Below are positions 44,984 to 53,738 of a DNA stretch of 64,000 nt, in pieces. A program made the position numbers and the translations under genes. The DNA comes from Lysobacter sp. MMG2. Its GTDB lineage: Bacteria > Pseudomonadota > Gammaproteobacteria > Xanthomonadales > Xanthomonadaceae. Numbering within the stretch: position 1 is the first letter of the stretch; every line of letters starts with the position of its first letter. The notes beneath the pieces are model-generated. The model was not told where the DNA came from, did not search any database, and was given only the letters and a program-made list of their open reading frames with translations. The DNA is taken from positions 868,001-932,000 of the forward strand of contig NZ_JAERQY020000001.1 in NCBI RefSeq assembly GCF_016735495.2, in the 5' to 3' direction.

Positions 44984-46012
44984 ATGGACTACCGTTATCT
45001 CGGCAATTCCGGCTTCCGCGTTCCCGCGCTGAGCTTCGGCACCGGCACGTTCGGCGGCAAAGGCGAACTGTTCGGCTCATGGGGCAACACCGACGTGGCC
45101 GAAGCGTCGCGCCTGATCGACGTCTGCCTGGACGCCGGCCTGAACCTGTTCGACAGCGCCGACGTCTACTCCGGCGGCGTGGCCGAAAGCATTCTCGGCG
45201 CGGCCATCAAGGGCCGGCGCGACAAGGTGCTGATCTCGACCAAGGCCACGTTCCGCTTCGACGAGAACGATCCCAACGCGGTGGGCTCCTCGCGCTTCCA
45301 CCTGCTGCGCACCGTGGACGCGCAGCTCAAGCGCCTGGGCACGGATTACATCGACCTGTTCCAGCTGCACGGCTTCGATGCGAAGACGCCGGTGGAGGAA
45401 ACGCTGCGCACGCTCGACGACCTCGTGCGCGCGGGCAAGATCCGCTACCTGGGCGTGTCGAACTTCTCCGGCTGGCACCTGATGAAATCGCTCGCCGCCG
45501 CCGATCGCCACGGCTGGACGCGCTACGTCGCCAATCAGGCGTACTACTCGCTGATCGGCCGCGATTACGAGTGGGAACTGATGCCGCTGGGCATCGACCA
45601 GGGCGTCGGCGCGGTGGTTTGGAGCCCGCTGGGCTGGGGGCGCCTCACCGGCAAGATCCGCCGCGGCCAGCCGCGTCCGGAAGTGAGCCGCCTGCACGCC
45701 AGCGCCGACTACGGCCCGCCGGTGGACGAGGAACATCTGTATCGCGTGGTCGATGCACTCGACAAGGTTGCCGAGCAGACCGGCAAGACCATTGCGCAGA
45801 TCGCGCTGAACTGGCTGCTGCAGCGACCCACGGTGTCGACCGTGGTGATCGGTGCGCGCAACGAAGAGCAACTGAAGCAGAACCTCGGCGCGGTCGGCTG
45901 GAACCTCACACCGGAACAGGTCGCGCTGCTGGACGAAGCCAGCGCGCGCACGGCGGTGTATCCGTACTGGCATCAGGCGGGGTTCTCGGAGCGGAATCCG
46001 TCGCCGGTGTGA
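44984..46012 (+). CDS. Aldo/keto reductase
   Basis: A 342-residue NADPH-dependent TIM-barrel reductase. The tetrad is in place: Asp57 and Tyr62 (FDSADVYSGG), Lys87 (STKATF) and His129 (LFQLHGFD). It resembles the Tas/YajO-like group acting on small aldehydes. GAGG stands 9 bases before ATG 44984; ATG 44975, three codons earlier, has none. It starts 44 bp after the SGNH gene and is probably cotranscribed with it. Confidence 0.9.
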   Translation: MDYRYLGNSGFRVPALSFGTGTFGGKGELFGSWGNTDVAEASRLIDVCLDAGLNLFDSADVYSGGVAESILGAAIKGRRDKVLISTKATFRFDENDPNAVGSSRFHLLRTVDAQLKRLGTDYIDLFQLHGFDAKTPVEETLRTLDDLVRAGKIRYLGVSNFSGWHLMKSLAAADRHGWTRYVANQAYYSLIGRDYEWELMPLGIDQGVGAVVWSPLGWGRLTGKIRRGQPRPEVSRLHASADYGPPVDEEHLYRVVDALDKVAEQTGKTIAQIALNWLLQRPTVSTVVIGARNEEQLKQNLGAVGWNLTPEQVALLDEASARTAVYPYWHQAGFSERNPSPV

Positions 46013-46060
46013 GTTAGTTCGGCCACCGCTCCCTTCGCCCCTCCCCTCCAGGCGATCGCC

Positions 46061-46193
46061 CCTCTCCCCTTGCGGGAGAGGGACAGGTTCGCGAAGCGAG
46101 CCAGGGAGAGGGGTGTGGCCGCTGTAATGGCACGCGCTTCGCGCGCCCCCTCTTCCGCCCCTTCAGGGCACCTTCTCCCGCAAGGGGAGAAGG
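46061..46193. repeat. Dispersed palindrome, family A, copy 2
   Basis: Left arm CCTCTCCCCTTGCGGGAGAG and right arm CCTTCTCCCGCAAGGGGAGA about 110 bp apart. The right arm ends 18 bp before the alcohol-dehydrogenase gene. Confidence 0.85.
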
Positions 46194-46211
46194 AAATGCC
46201 GGAGTTCCAGA

Positions 46212-47231
46212 ATGAAAGCCATCGCCCTCACCCGCTACCTCCCCATCGACGACGCGCAGTCACTGGTCGATATCGAACTGCCCGACCCGCCCAAGCCCAC
46301 CGGTCACGACCTGCTAGTGCGTGTCGAAGCCGTCTCGGTCAATCCCGTCGACACGAAAGTACGCTCGCCCAAACCGCAGGTCGAAGCGCAGCCGAAGGTG
46401 CTCGGCTACGACGCCGCGGGCATCGTCGAAGCCGTCGGCGACAAGGTCACGGCTTTCAAGCCCGGCGATCGCGTGTATTACGCCGGCGATATCACCCGTC
46501 CCGGCAGCAATGCGCAATTGCAGCTCGTGGATGCGCGCATCGTCGGTCGTCCGCCGTCGTCGTTGGACCAGGCGCAGGCCGCCGCGCTGCCGCTCACCGC
46601 GCTCACCGCGTGGGAGCTGCTGTTCCAGCGCATGCCTTACGACAGCGAGAACGGCGGCAAAGGCAAGACGCTGTTGATCATCGCCGGCGCCGGCGGCGTG
46701 GGTTCGATCGCGATCCAGCTTGCACGCCGCGCCGGCTTCACCGTCATCGCCACCGCTTCGCGCGAGGACACCATCGCGTGGGTGAAGGAGATGGGCGCGC
46801 ACCACGTCATCGACCACCGCCAGCCGCTCGCGCCGCAGCTGTCGGCGCTCGGATTCGATACGGTCGATGCCGCGCTGAACCTGTACGACACCAGCGGCTA
46901 CTGGGAGCAGCTGGGCGAAGTGCTCGCGCCGCAGGGCCATGTCGGCCTCGTCGTCGAGCCGAAAGAACCCGTGCGCCTGGGCGACCCGTACAAGTTCAAG
47001 TGCATCGGCATCCACTGGGAAATGATGTTCGGCCGCCCGCGTTTCCAGACGGCGGACATGGACGAACAGGGCCGCATCCTCGATCGCGTCGCCCAGCTGA
47101 TCGATTCCGGCGAGCTGCGCGGCACGCATCACGACACGCTGTCGCCGATCAACGCGCAGAATCTGCGCGAGGCGCATCGCCGCCTGGAGTCGGGGACGAC
47201 GATCGGGAAGCTGGTGTTGGCGGGCTGGTGA
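46212..47231 (+). CDS. Zinc-type alcohol dehydrogenase-like / quinone oxidoreductase
   Basis: A 339-residue medium-chain dehydrogenase of the zinc-independent group (ZADH/quinone oxidoreductase). It has VEAVSVNPVDTKVR in place of the catalytic zinc Cys region, GYDAAGIVEAVG, and the NADPH loop GAGGVGSIAIQLARRAG. No four-Cys structural zinc lobe is present. Family members reduce quinones or enones. GGAG 7 bases upstream of ATG marks the start, right after a family A palindrome. Its substrate is unknown. Confidence 0.88.
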   Translation: MKAIALTRYLPIDDAQSLVDIELPDPPKPTGHDLLVRVEAVSVNPVDTKVRSPKPQVEAQPKVLGYDAAGIVEAVGDKVTAFKPGDRVYYAGDITRPGSNAQLQLVDARIVGRPPSSLDQAQAAALPLTALTAWELLFQRMPYDSENGGKGKTLLIIAGAGGVGSIAIQLARRAGFTVIATASREDTIAWVKEMGAHHVIDHRQPLAPQLSALGFDTVDAALNLYDTSGYWEQLGEVLAPQGHVGLVVEPKEPVRLGDPYKFKCIGIHWEMMFGRPRFQTADMDEQGRILDRVAQLIDSGELRGTHHDTLSPINAQNLREAHRRLESGTTIGKLVLAGW

Positions 47232-47304
47232 GTGGCGCTTGCGCAGCCGGCGTGCAGCACGCCAACTGCAACCTGACGCGGGGAATTCCTGCCGTCTCCC
47301 AATT

Positions 47305-47508
47305 CCGTCATCCCGGCGAAAGCCGGGATCCATCTTGATCTCGACCTTCGCAGCGCCCACGTGCCTCGCGAACAGCCAAATGGATTCCAGCTTTCGCTGG
47401 AATGACGAGAGGGGGCGGGAGGCATGACGGCCTGGATTCCGGCCTTCGTCGGAATGACGGTAACGGAGGGGAAACGGCGTAGCCTGGGCAAGCGCAGCGC
47501 ACCCGGGC
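47305..47508. repeat. Cluster of family B palindromes plus a family D half-site
   Basis: Three family B hairpins lie at 47305-47333 (GTCATCCCGGCGAAAGCCGG), 47381-47408 and 47432-47460, in mixed orientation. A half copy of family D (GTAGCCTGGGCAAGCGCAGC) is at 47478-47508. They fill most of the 280-bp gap between convergent genes; nothing else is seen there. Confidence 0.8.
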
Positions 47509-47511
47509 GGG

Positions 47512-48291
47512 TCACACAAACCGCGCCAACACCTCACGCACGCCACCCAGATAACTGCCACCGAACAGATTGAGGTGGTTGAGCAGGTGGTACAGGTTGT
47601 AAACCGGCGCGCGCTCGCGCCAGTCCGGCGCGGGCTTGGCGATGCCCTCGTAGGCACGCCAGAACGCCTCCGGCGGTGCGCCGAACAGCGTGAGCATCGC
47701 CAGCTCCGATTCCGCCCAGCCGAAATGCACGGCGCCGGCATCGATCAGCGCGGGTGCGCCATCCCCACAGCAATGCAGGTTGCCCAGCCACAAATCGCCA
47801 TGCAGCAGCACCGCCGGTTGCGGCGGGATCAGCTTGTGCAGGCGCGCGCACAGCGCGTCGACCGCATCCACGTCGTCGGCCGCGAGATGCCCTGCATCGA
47901 ACGCGCGTCGCGCCTGCGGCAATAGACGATGCTGCGCGAAGAAGCGCCAACCGTCGTCCGCCCACGCATTCGACTGCGGCGTCGGCCCGCAGTAACCGTC
48001 GCGCTTGAAGCCGAACCGCGCGTTGCCGATCGCATGCTGCGCGGCCAGGCCTTCGCCGGCCTTCGTCCAGAAGCCGTCCTTCTGCACGCCGTCGCCGAGG
48101 TCCTCCAGCACCAGGCGTTCGGGTTCCAGCGCGAGCACGCGCGGGACACGCATCGCGCCCGCACCGGCCAATGTCGCCAGCCCTGCCGCTTCGGCACTGA
48201 AGAAATCCGCCGGCGCGCCCGGCCATCGCTTCACCACGACCGCGAGATTGCGGTACGTGGTGTGCTGGATCTGCTGGCGGCCGGTGTTCAT
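47512..48291 (-). CDS. Fructosamine-3-kinase family protein
   Basis: A 259-residue aminoglycoside-phosphotransferase-fold kinase. The Brenner motif LLHGDLWLGNLHC with catalytic Asp is clear, followed by LIDAGAVHFGWAESELAML, where the usual DP and READL of the family are replaced by DA and AESEL. Fructosamine kinases phosphorylate sugar adducts on protein lysines so that they fall off; activity here is inferred from family. It lies 10 bp downstream of mksB and so may share its mRNA, but a functional link is not evident. Confidence 0.82.
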   Translation of the reverse strand: MNTGRQQIQHTTYRNLAVVVKRWPGAPADFFSAEAAGLATLAGAGAMRVPRVLALEPERLVLEDLGDGVQKDGFWTKAGEGLAAQHAIGNARFGFKRDGYCGPTPQSNAWADDGWRFFAQHRLLPQARRAFDAGHLAADDVDAVDALCARLHKLIPPQPAVLLHGDLWLGNLHCCGDGAPALIDAGAVHFGWAESELAMLTLFGAPPEAFWRAYEGIAKPAPDWRERAPVYNLYHLLNHLNLFGGSYLGGVREVLARFV

Positions 48292-48301
48292 CGCGTGCGT
48301 C

Positions 48302-51109
48302 TTACGCCGCTTCCGCGTCGGCACGACGATCGCGCTTGAGCACCGCCACCGGCTCCGCCCACGCATTGCCGCCACGGCGCTTGCTCGTGGCCAGCACCAG
48401 GTCGGACGGCTCGAACACGTTGAGGTTGTGCGTGATCGGCGTGGTCAGGATGTACTGCGCATCGGTCGAACGCAGGAAGCGGCCGACCTTCTCGATGTTG
48501 AACACGTCCAGATGCGCGAACGGTTCGTCGATGAAGACGAAGCCGCCCGGCTGATCCTCGTCGCGCAGCAGGCCGACGAGCAGCAGCAGCGACTTCATGA
48601 CCTGCTGGCCGCCCGAAGCCTCGCCGTCGTCCAGGCCGATCCAGCCCTTGCGGTCGAAATCGAACTTCACCGTCAATCCCGCCTGCGCGAGTGCGACGTC
48701 CTCGTTCACCAGCTCCGGCATTTCAACGTCGACACCGATGCCCGCCAGTTCGCCCAGCGACGCCAGGTTCTTCTTGTAGCGACGCACGGTCGCGCGCAGC
48801 ACGTTCATGTACGCACCGCGCGCTTCTTCGGTGATGCGGCGGGCGCGATGCAGATGCGCCTCGCGCTTGCCAATGGCCGATTCGAGTCCGTCGTGGTCGG
48901 CGGCAAACTTGTCGCGCATCGCGATGCAGGCCGCATCCACGATGTAACCGCCGCGTTGCAGGCGTTCGTCGATGCGTTCGATCTCGCGACGCACCGCGCC
49001 GGCGCTTTCGTATTCCTCGCGCGCCTGTCGCAGCGACTCGATCGAACGCCACGCCACCGGCATCAGCGCGCGCTTCCTGCGGAAGTCGACGATGCGTTGC
49101 ACCAGCTGAGAGCGCTCCTGCGCGATCTGCTGGCCGCGCTCGCGCAGTTCGTTGTCGAGCGAACGGATCTCGCCCGCGCGCGTGGCGCCGGCGATGCCTT
49201 CGGCCTTGTCTTCGGCCTCCAGTCCGTCCAGTCGCGAACGCGCTTCGGCCAGCGCAAGGCCCGCCTGCTGCGCGGCCTCGGCCATCGCCGGCATGCGCTC
49301 GGCGGCGTCGGCGAATTCGGCCGCGCGCGTCACCAGCTCCTGTCCCGCGTCGAGCCCGAGCAGGCGCGACTGCTCGGCATCCACACGCTTGCCCAGCTCG
49401 CTCAGTTCGTCTTCGCGTGCGTGTGCGCGCTGCTGGATTTCGATCTGCTCGGCGCGCAGTTCCTCCAGCCTCACCTGGCGTGCGCCGCTGCCGAAGTGCG
49501 GTGCACCGCCGCCGATGTGGCGACCGCCGCGGTGCTCGCGCAGATAGCCCTTGCGCGTGATCCAGTCCTGCCCCTTCGGCAGTCGGCGGCCGTCGTCGAT
49601 GTCCTCCACGCGCTGGACCTTGTCCAGTTGCTTGGGCAGCCACGCCGGCGGCTCGCTGGAGAACTTCACGATCTCCAGCAGCGAGCCCTTGGTCGCCTTC
49701 TCCACGGGCGCCCGCGCGCCGACGACGAAATGGCGGTACTGCATGCGTTCGCCGAGCTTCCACGCGGCGGCTTCATCGCGCGGGTTTTCCAGCACGATCA
49801 GGTGACGGTACGGCGCGAGCACGGCTTCCACCGCCACCGACCACTTCGGATCGACGATGTCGACCAGCTCGGTGAGCACGCGGTGCTCGATGCCCGCCTC
49901 GTCCAGCGCGTTACGGAAGTCGCGTTCGAACGGTTCGACGATGCGACCGCCGCCGCTGAGCGCGGCGACCTGCGCGGCGATCTCGCCCGTGCGCTTGCGG
50001 TCGCGCTCGCCTTCCAGCTTGAGTTCCGCCTGGCGACGGCGGCCTTCCTCGATGCTGCGGCTCAGCGCTTCGACGTCGACGACGCCGCGCTGGGCCTGCA
50101 CGCGCGCCAGTTCGTCGCGACGCCGCACGAGCACTTCGGCGTCGCGCGCGTGGTCGCGCGCGGTGGTGAATTCGGCCTCGCATGCACGCACGTCGGCGCG
50201 GGCGCGCTCGATGGCGGCACGCAACTCGTCGCGCTGTCCGGTCGCACCGGACTCGCGCGTGCGCAGCTGGGCATGCACGCGTTCGCGTTCGCGCAGCGCG
50301 CGGCGCAGGCCGGTCAGGCGCGGGCGCGCGCCTTCCAGCGTGGCGCGCAGGTCGGCCAGTTCGATCTTCGGTGCGATCTCGGCCTGCAGGCGCTGGCGCT
50401 GGTTGTGCAGCGCCTGCCCTTCCTCGAACGAACGCACGTCCACGCGCGCCGATTCGAGCTTGAAATGCAGCTCGCCCAGGCCGTGGCGCAGCTGTTCGAT
50501 TTCCTTCTCGACGTCGAGCTGTTCGTTCTTGGCGCGCTGGTAATCGTCCAGCACGGCCTTGTCTTCGAACACGTCGAACACCAGTTGCAGCAGCTCGCGC
50601 GGCGACAGCTGGCAGAGCTTGTCGGTCGCACCCTGTTCCAGCGTGAGCACGCGGCAGATCGCGCGCGTCAGGCCCGCGCCGGCCAGGCGCACGCGGTAGT
50701 CGCGCACGCCGAGCCATTCGCCGCCCTGATCGAGCTGTTCGACCGGCACGTCGCCGGCGACGATCTGGTAATCGCGCGACCAGTCGCCGCCACGCTTGCG
50801 GATGCGACAGGCCAGCGTCACGGCCTCGTCCTTGATCGGGAAGAACGGACGGCCGCCGCGGCGGTCGGGGCGGTTGCTGACGACGGCGCGCAGCCAGGCC
50901 TGGCCCTTGCCGTTGTGGCGCAGGTAGGTCTTGTAGTCGCGCGCGGTGTCGCGGTCCTCGATGGCCAGCAGCGTGCGCAGCGCATCGAGCAGCGTGGTCT
51001 TGCCCGAACCGTTCGGGCCGACGACGGTGATGACGGAGGCATCCAGCGGCAGCTGGAAGCGCTGCCAGTAATCCCAGTGCACGACTTCGAGGCTGCGGAA
51101 CTCAAACAT
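48302..51109 (-). CDS. mksB: MksB/MukB-like SMC ATPase
   Basis: A 935-residue SMC-like ATPase. The head has Walker A GPNGSGKTT (residues 31-39), signature SGGQQ (832-836) and Walker B with Asp861-Glu862 (FVFIDEPFAHLD). Two long coiled-coil arms (about 190-410 and 530-800) flank a small hinge around 420-520 (VDIVDPKWSVAVEAVLAPYR). Length and the two partner genes identify the MksB/JetC class, shorter than E. coli MukB (1486). It overlaps mksE by 8 bp. With MksE and MksF it would form a loop-extruding condensin. No nuclease subunit gene is adjacent. Confidence 0.88.
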   Translation of the reverse strand: MFEFRSLEVVHWDYWQRFQLPLDASVITVVGPNGSGKTTLLDALRTLLAIEDRDTARDYKTYLRHNGKGQAWLRAVVSNRPDRRGGRPFFPIKDEAVTLACRIRKRGGDWSRDYQIVAGDVPVEQLDQGGEWLGVRDYRVRLAGAGLTRAICRVLTLEQGATDKLCQLSPRELLQLVFDVFEDKAVLDDYQRAKNEQLDVEKEIEQLRHGLGELHFKLESARVDVRSFEEGQALHNQRQRLQAEIAPKIELADLRATLEGARPRLTGLRRALRERERVHAQLRTRESGATGQRDELRAAIERARADVRACEAEFTTARDHARDAEVLVRRRDELARVQAQRGVVDVEALSRSIEEGRRRQAELKLEGERDRKRTGEIAAQVAALSGGGRIVEPFERDFRNALDEAGIEHRVLTELVDIVDPKWSVAVEAVLAPYRHLIVLENPRDEAAAWKLGERMQYRHFVVGARAPVEKATKGSLLEIVKFSSEPPAWLPKQLDKVQRVEDIDDGRRLPKGQDWITRKGYLREHRGGRHIGGGAPHFGSGARQVRLEELRAEQIEIQQRAHAREDELSELGKRVDAEQSRLLGLDAGQELVTRAAEFADAAERMPAMAEAAQQAGLALAEARSRLDGLEAEDKAEGIAGATRAGEIRSLDNELRERGQQIAQERSQLVQRIVDFRRKRALMPVAWRSIESLRQAREEYESAGAVRREIERIDERLQRGGYIVDAACIAMRDKFAADHDGLESAIGKREAHLHRARRITEEARGAYMNVLRATVRRYKKNLASLGELAGIGVDVEMPELVNEDVALAQAGLTVKFDFDRKGWIGLDDGEASGGQQVMKSLLLLVGLLRDEDQPGGFVFIDEPFAHLDVFNIEKVGRFLRSTDAQYILTTPITHNLNVFEPSDLVLATSKRRGGNAWAEPVAVLKRDRRADAEAA

Positions 51110-51821
51110 CGGCCTGCGCCTCCAGTGATTCGTCGGTGGTGTCGAGCACGTCGTCGTCCTCGATGCTGTCGGCATTGGCGGCCTGCGTCGCGCGCGCCTG
51201 TTCGACGACGTAACTCAGCGCGCCGTCCATCACGCGGCTGGCGATGCGTTCGTAGTCGAAGGCCAGGTCGAGCAGCGGGCCTTCGGCGATGCGCTCCTTG
51301 CGACGCACGATAAAGCCGTGGCGCTGCAACGCGCCCAGCGAAAGATTGATGCGGAACTTGCCGCCGAGCTTGTCGCCGAAGTCGGCGACGAGCGTGCGTT
51401 CGTTGATGGGCTCGACCATGTCCTGGCCGATGGGCACCGGCTTGAGTTCGGCGAACATCTGCTCCTGGTCCTGCTGGCGATCGCTTTCCTGCCGTGCGAT
51501 CTGGCGCTGGCGTTTGGGCAGCACCAGCAGCGACCACAGCACGACCAGCAACGCGAGCGCGTCGCGGTCCAGTTGCAGGTTGCTCGCGGCCCAGGCGCGT
51601 GCGCTTCCGAAGACTTCGTTCTCCTGCGCGCGCGCCACGCCCACGGCGACGTATGCAGCGTAGGGATGTTCGAGCAGGCGCATGCCGGCGGCGGCGAGGC
51701 GACGGTCGAGTTCGTCGCGAAGTTCCGCGTCGACCAGGACCTGGCGCACCGCGTGGTCGTCGCGCGGCAGCCAGCGTTCGGCGAGCAGTCGGGCGATCAG
51801 GGTGGCGGTGGGGTCGCTCAT
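51102..51821 (-). CDS. mksE: MksE/MukE-like condensin subunit
   Basis: A 239-residue protein between kleisin and SMC genes with overlaps on both sides (4 and 8 bp). It has a helical N-terminus (LDRRLAAAGMRLLEHPYAAYV), a hydrophobic helix DALALLVVLWSLLVLPKRQRQ and a winged-helix-like C-terminal half (GKFRINLSLGALQRHGFIVR), ending in an acidic tail. This is the pattern of MukE/MksE, which dimerises and binds the kleisin. Sequence conservation in this family is low; the gene order carries much of the evidence. Confidence 0.82.
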   Translation of the reverse strand: MSDPTATLIARLLAERWLPRDDHAVRQVLVDAELRDELDRRLAAAGMRLLEHPYAAYVAVGVARAQENEVFGSARAWAASNLQLDRDALALLVVLWSLLVLPKRQRQIARQESDRQQDQEQMFAELKPVPIGQDMVEPINERTLVADFGDKLGGKFRINLSLGALQRHGFIVRRKERIAEGPLLDLAFDYERIASRVMDGALSYVVEQARATQAANADSIEDDDVLDTTDESLEAQADV

Positions 51822-53377
51822 TGGGGTTCCGGGGTAGTTGCGGCGGAGGTCGCGGGCTTCTGCCGCTTCGGCTTTTGTTCTTGCTCGTCATTCCCGCGAA
51901 GGCGGGGTCTTTCGGTCCGCCGCACGGCGGCACTCTCCAGTGCCTTGGCTGTTCCCTGTGCGCTTGTGGGTTTCAAGTCGCTGGATCCCCGCTTTCGCGG
52001 GGATGACGATGGGAGAGCGGCAGCGTCATCGGCTGTGGTGGCGTCGCCGTGGAGGGGCCATTCGTCGCCATCGGATACATCGCGCGCTCCGGATTCGACC
52101 ATTGCATCGCCCTGCCCCACCAACCACGCCCGGCTCATGTACGCCACGCCCGCGCGCCCCACGTCCTCGAACTGCGTCCCCACTTTCCAGCGCAGCGGCA
52201 GTTGCGCGATGGAGGCGCTGACGCCGTTGCGGTTCTCCGCGCCGGGGTCGCCGATCAGGCCGAGCAGCGACAATCGGTACGCACTCACCGCGAAACCGTC
52301 CTGCGGCACCCAGTCCGACAGCGTGGTGTCGACGTCCGCATCCAGCGATGCCAGCTGCGACAGCCACTGCTCGGCGTGCGCGTAGTCGTTCTCGGCGACC
52401 GGCGCCTGCGTGTCGTGCGGTGCGCTCTGCGCCGGGGGCAGCGACGCGTCTTCCTGCGCTTCGCGCTCGCGTTCGACCAGTTCGTACTCGGCGATGTCCA
52501 GCGCGATGGGCGCCAGCACGAAGGCCGGCGCGACCACGTGCGCGAGCGCGTCGTGCGACAGCGCGGCGAGCGCGTCGGCGTCCATGCCGCGCAGGTAGCG
52601 GTTCACATCGGTGGACGACAGGCCGCTGGCGCCGATGTGCACGCGGTGGCGGTCGAGCTGGTTCAGCGCACGCTGGAACACCGAGGCCTGCCGCAGCATC
52701 GCGCTCTGCGCGCGGCCGATCTGCTGGGCGACGCGGTGCGTGGCCGCGTCGAGTTCTTCGTCGGCGGCGATTTCCTTGACGATCGCCGTGCCCTTCTCCA
52801 CCCACTGCCACACCTGCTGCAAGGTGCCGGCGGCGCGCTGGATGCGGTGTTCGGAACCGCTGAGCACGGCCTGATCGAAGTCCTCGCGGTATTCGTTGAG
52901 GCGCGACAGCAGGTGCTGCAGGTCGTCGCCGCGCACCTTGCCGACCGACTGGCCGGCGGCAAGCTGCGCGGTGACGTAGGCCAGCTCGTCGCCTTCGCGG
53001 TTGAACTGCAGCAGCAGGCCGATGGACGACAGCGCCTGGCGGCCAACCGGACTGATGCGGTAACGCTGGGTGTCGTTGTCCCAGCGCAGCAGGTCGTTGT
53101 CGCGCAGGCGGCCCAGCACGGTGTCGAACTTCACCGGATCCAGGTAGGCGAAGTGATCGCGCAGTTCCTGCGGGGTCCAGTCCGGCGCGGCGCCGCGCTC
53201 GCCGATGGCACGCAGCACCAGCAGGCGCACCATCACGCTCTCCTCGCCGCCGTGGAACAGGGTCGAGAAGGCGCGCAGGAGGTCGCGGGCGGAAAGCAGC
53301 GGGTGCAGGTCGGGCAGATCGGCCGCGACGATGCCGTCGCGCAGATAGTCCTGCAGGGGTGCGGAAACGTCGTCCAT
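51818..53377 (-). CDS. mksF: MksF/MukF-like kleisin with a repeat-encoded C-terminal tail
   Basis: A 519-residue kleisin. The N-terminal winged helix (about 25-100, LLVLRAIGERGAAPDWTPQELRD-like region) is followed by a helical bundle and a middle linker, then a C-terminal winged helix near residues 370-430 (GFAVSAYRLSLLGLIGDP). Residues about 457-498 are encoded by a family B palindrome (51885-52008) read in frame, giving SSSPRKRGSSDL and RTERPRLRGNDE. Without it the protein would be about 455 residues. ATGA overlap joins it to mksE. Start ATG 53377 agrees with the family. Confidence 0.85.
   Translation of the reverse strand: MDDVSAPLQDYLRDGIVAADLPDLHPLLSARDLLRAFSTLFHGGEESVMVRLLVLRAIGERGAAPDWTPQELRDHFAYLDPVKFDTVLGRLRDNDLLRWDNDTQRYRISPVGRQALSSIGLLLQFNREGDELAYVTAQLAAGQSVGKVRGDDLQHLLSRLNEYREDFDQAVLSGSEHRIQRAAGTLQQVWQWVEKGTAIVKEIAADEELDAATHRVAQQIGRAQSAMLRQASVFQRALNQLDRHRVHIGASGLSSTDVNRYLRGMDADALAALSHDALAHVVAPAFVLAPIALDIAEYELVEREREAQEDASLPPAQSAPHDTQAPVAENDYAHAEQWLSQLASLDADVDTTLSDWVPQDGFAVSAYRLSLLGLIGDPGAENRNGVSASIAQLPLRWKVGTQFEDVGRAGVAYMSRAWLVGQGDAMVESGARDVSDGDEWPLHGDATTADDAAALPSSSPRKRGSSDLKPTSAQGTAKALESAAVRRTERPRLRGNDEQEQKPKRQKPATSAATTPEPQ
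51885..52008. repeat. Dispersed palindrome, family B, copy inside mksF
   Basis: Left arm TCGTCATTCCCGCGAAGGCG and right arm TGGATCCCCGCTTTCGCGGG. The full element lies inside the 3' part of the kleisin reading frame, keeps it open, and adds about 42 residues. Confidence 0.85.
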
Positions 53378-53738
53378 GGAGGACCGGAAACTACGGGTGA
53401 GCCATGGTGGGTGAGGGGCGGGCGCGAGACAACTCTTGCGCGGCGGGCGGATTTGAGAGTGAGGCATGCCATCGAGGGCTAGGCTGCGGCGTAGCCCGGG
53501 TAAGGCGCAGCCGCATCCGGGGTTGGGGGGGCGTCGGATCGGTCTGGGCGTCGGATCGAACGTCCCGGGTGCGCTTCGCTTACCCGGGCTACGGGCTGTG
53601 TCACGTTTCCCGTTCCATCACTCCCGCCCACCCGCCGCCGGTCGCAAAGCCTGCTGCTGTCGATTCATTCCCGCGCCGTTCGTCGTATGCAGGAGGGCCG
53701 ACGACCTGCCGTCCCCTCATCAACGAAGGAGTGACCTG
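53378..53738. other. Intergenic region before the YCII-like gene
   Basis: 361 bp without a gene. It holds one family D palindrome (53490-53593) in the middle. The last 20 bp carry the AAGGAG ribosome site of the next gene. No promoter with clear hexamers is seen. Confidence 0.6.
53490..53593. repeat. Dispersed palindrome, family D
   Basis: Left arm GTAGCCCGGGTAAGGCGCAG (53491-53510) and right arm GTGCGCTTCGCTTACCCGGG then CTAC (to 53592). A half copy lies at 47478-47508. Confidence 0.8.

Noticed and set aside
46320-46400. Zinc-dependent alcohol dehydrogenase
   Set aside because: The catalytic Cys and the four-Cys structural zinc site are missing, so it is placed in the zinc-independent quinone oxidoreductase-like group.
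48005-51313. A plus-strand open frame of 1102 codons opposite mksB
   Set aside because: It is the antisense shadow of a high-GC gene: composition is Arg/Ala/His/Gln-rich with no domain, and the minus strand encodes a complete SMC ATPase with Walker motifs.
48302-53377. A Wadjet plasmid-defence system
   Set aside because: JetABC-like genes are present but no JetD/TOPRIM nuclease gene lies on either side, so I call it a MksFEB condensin.
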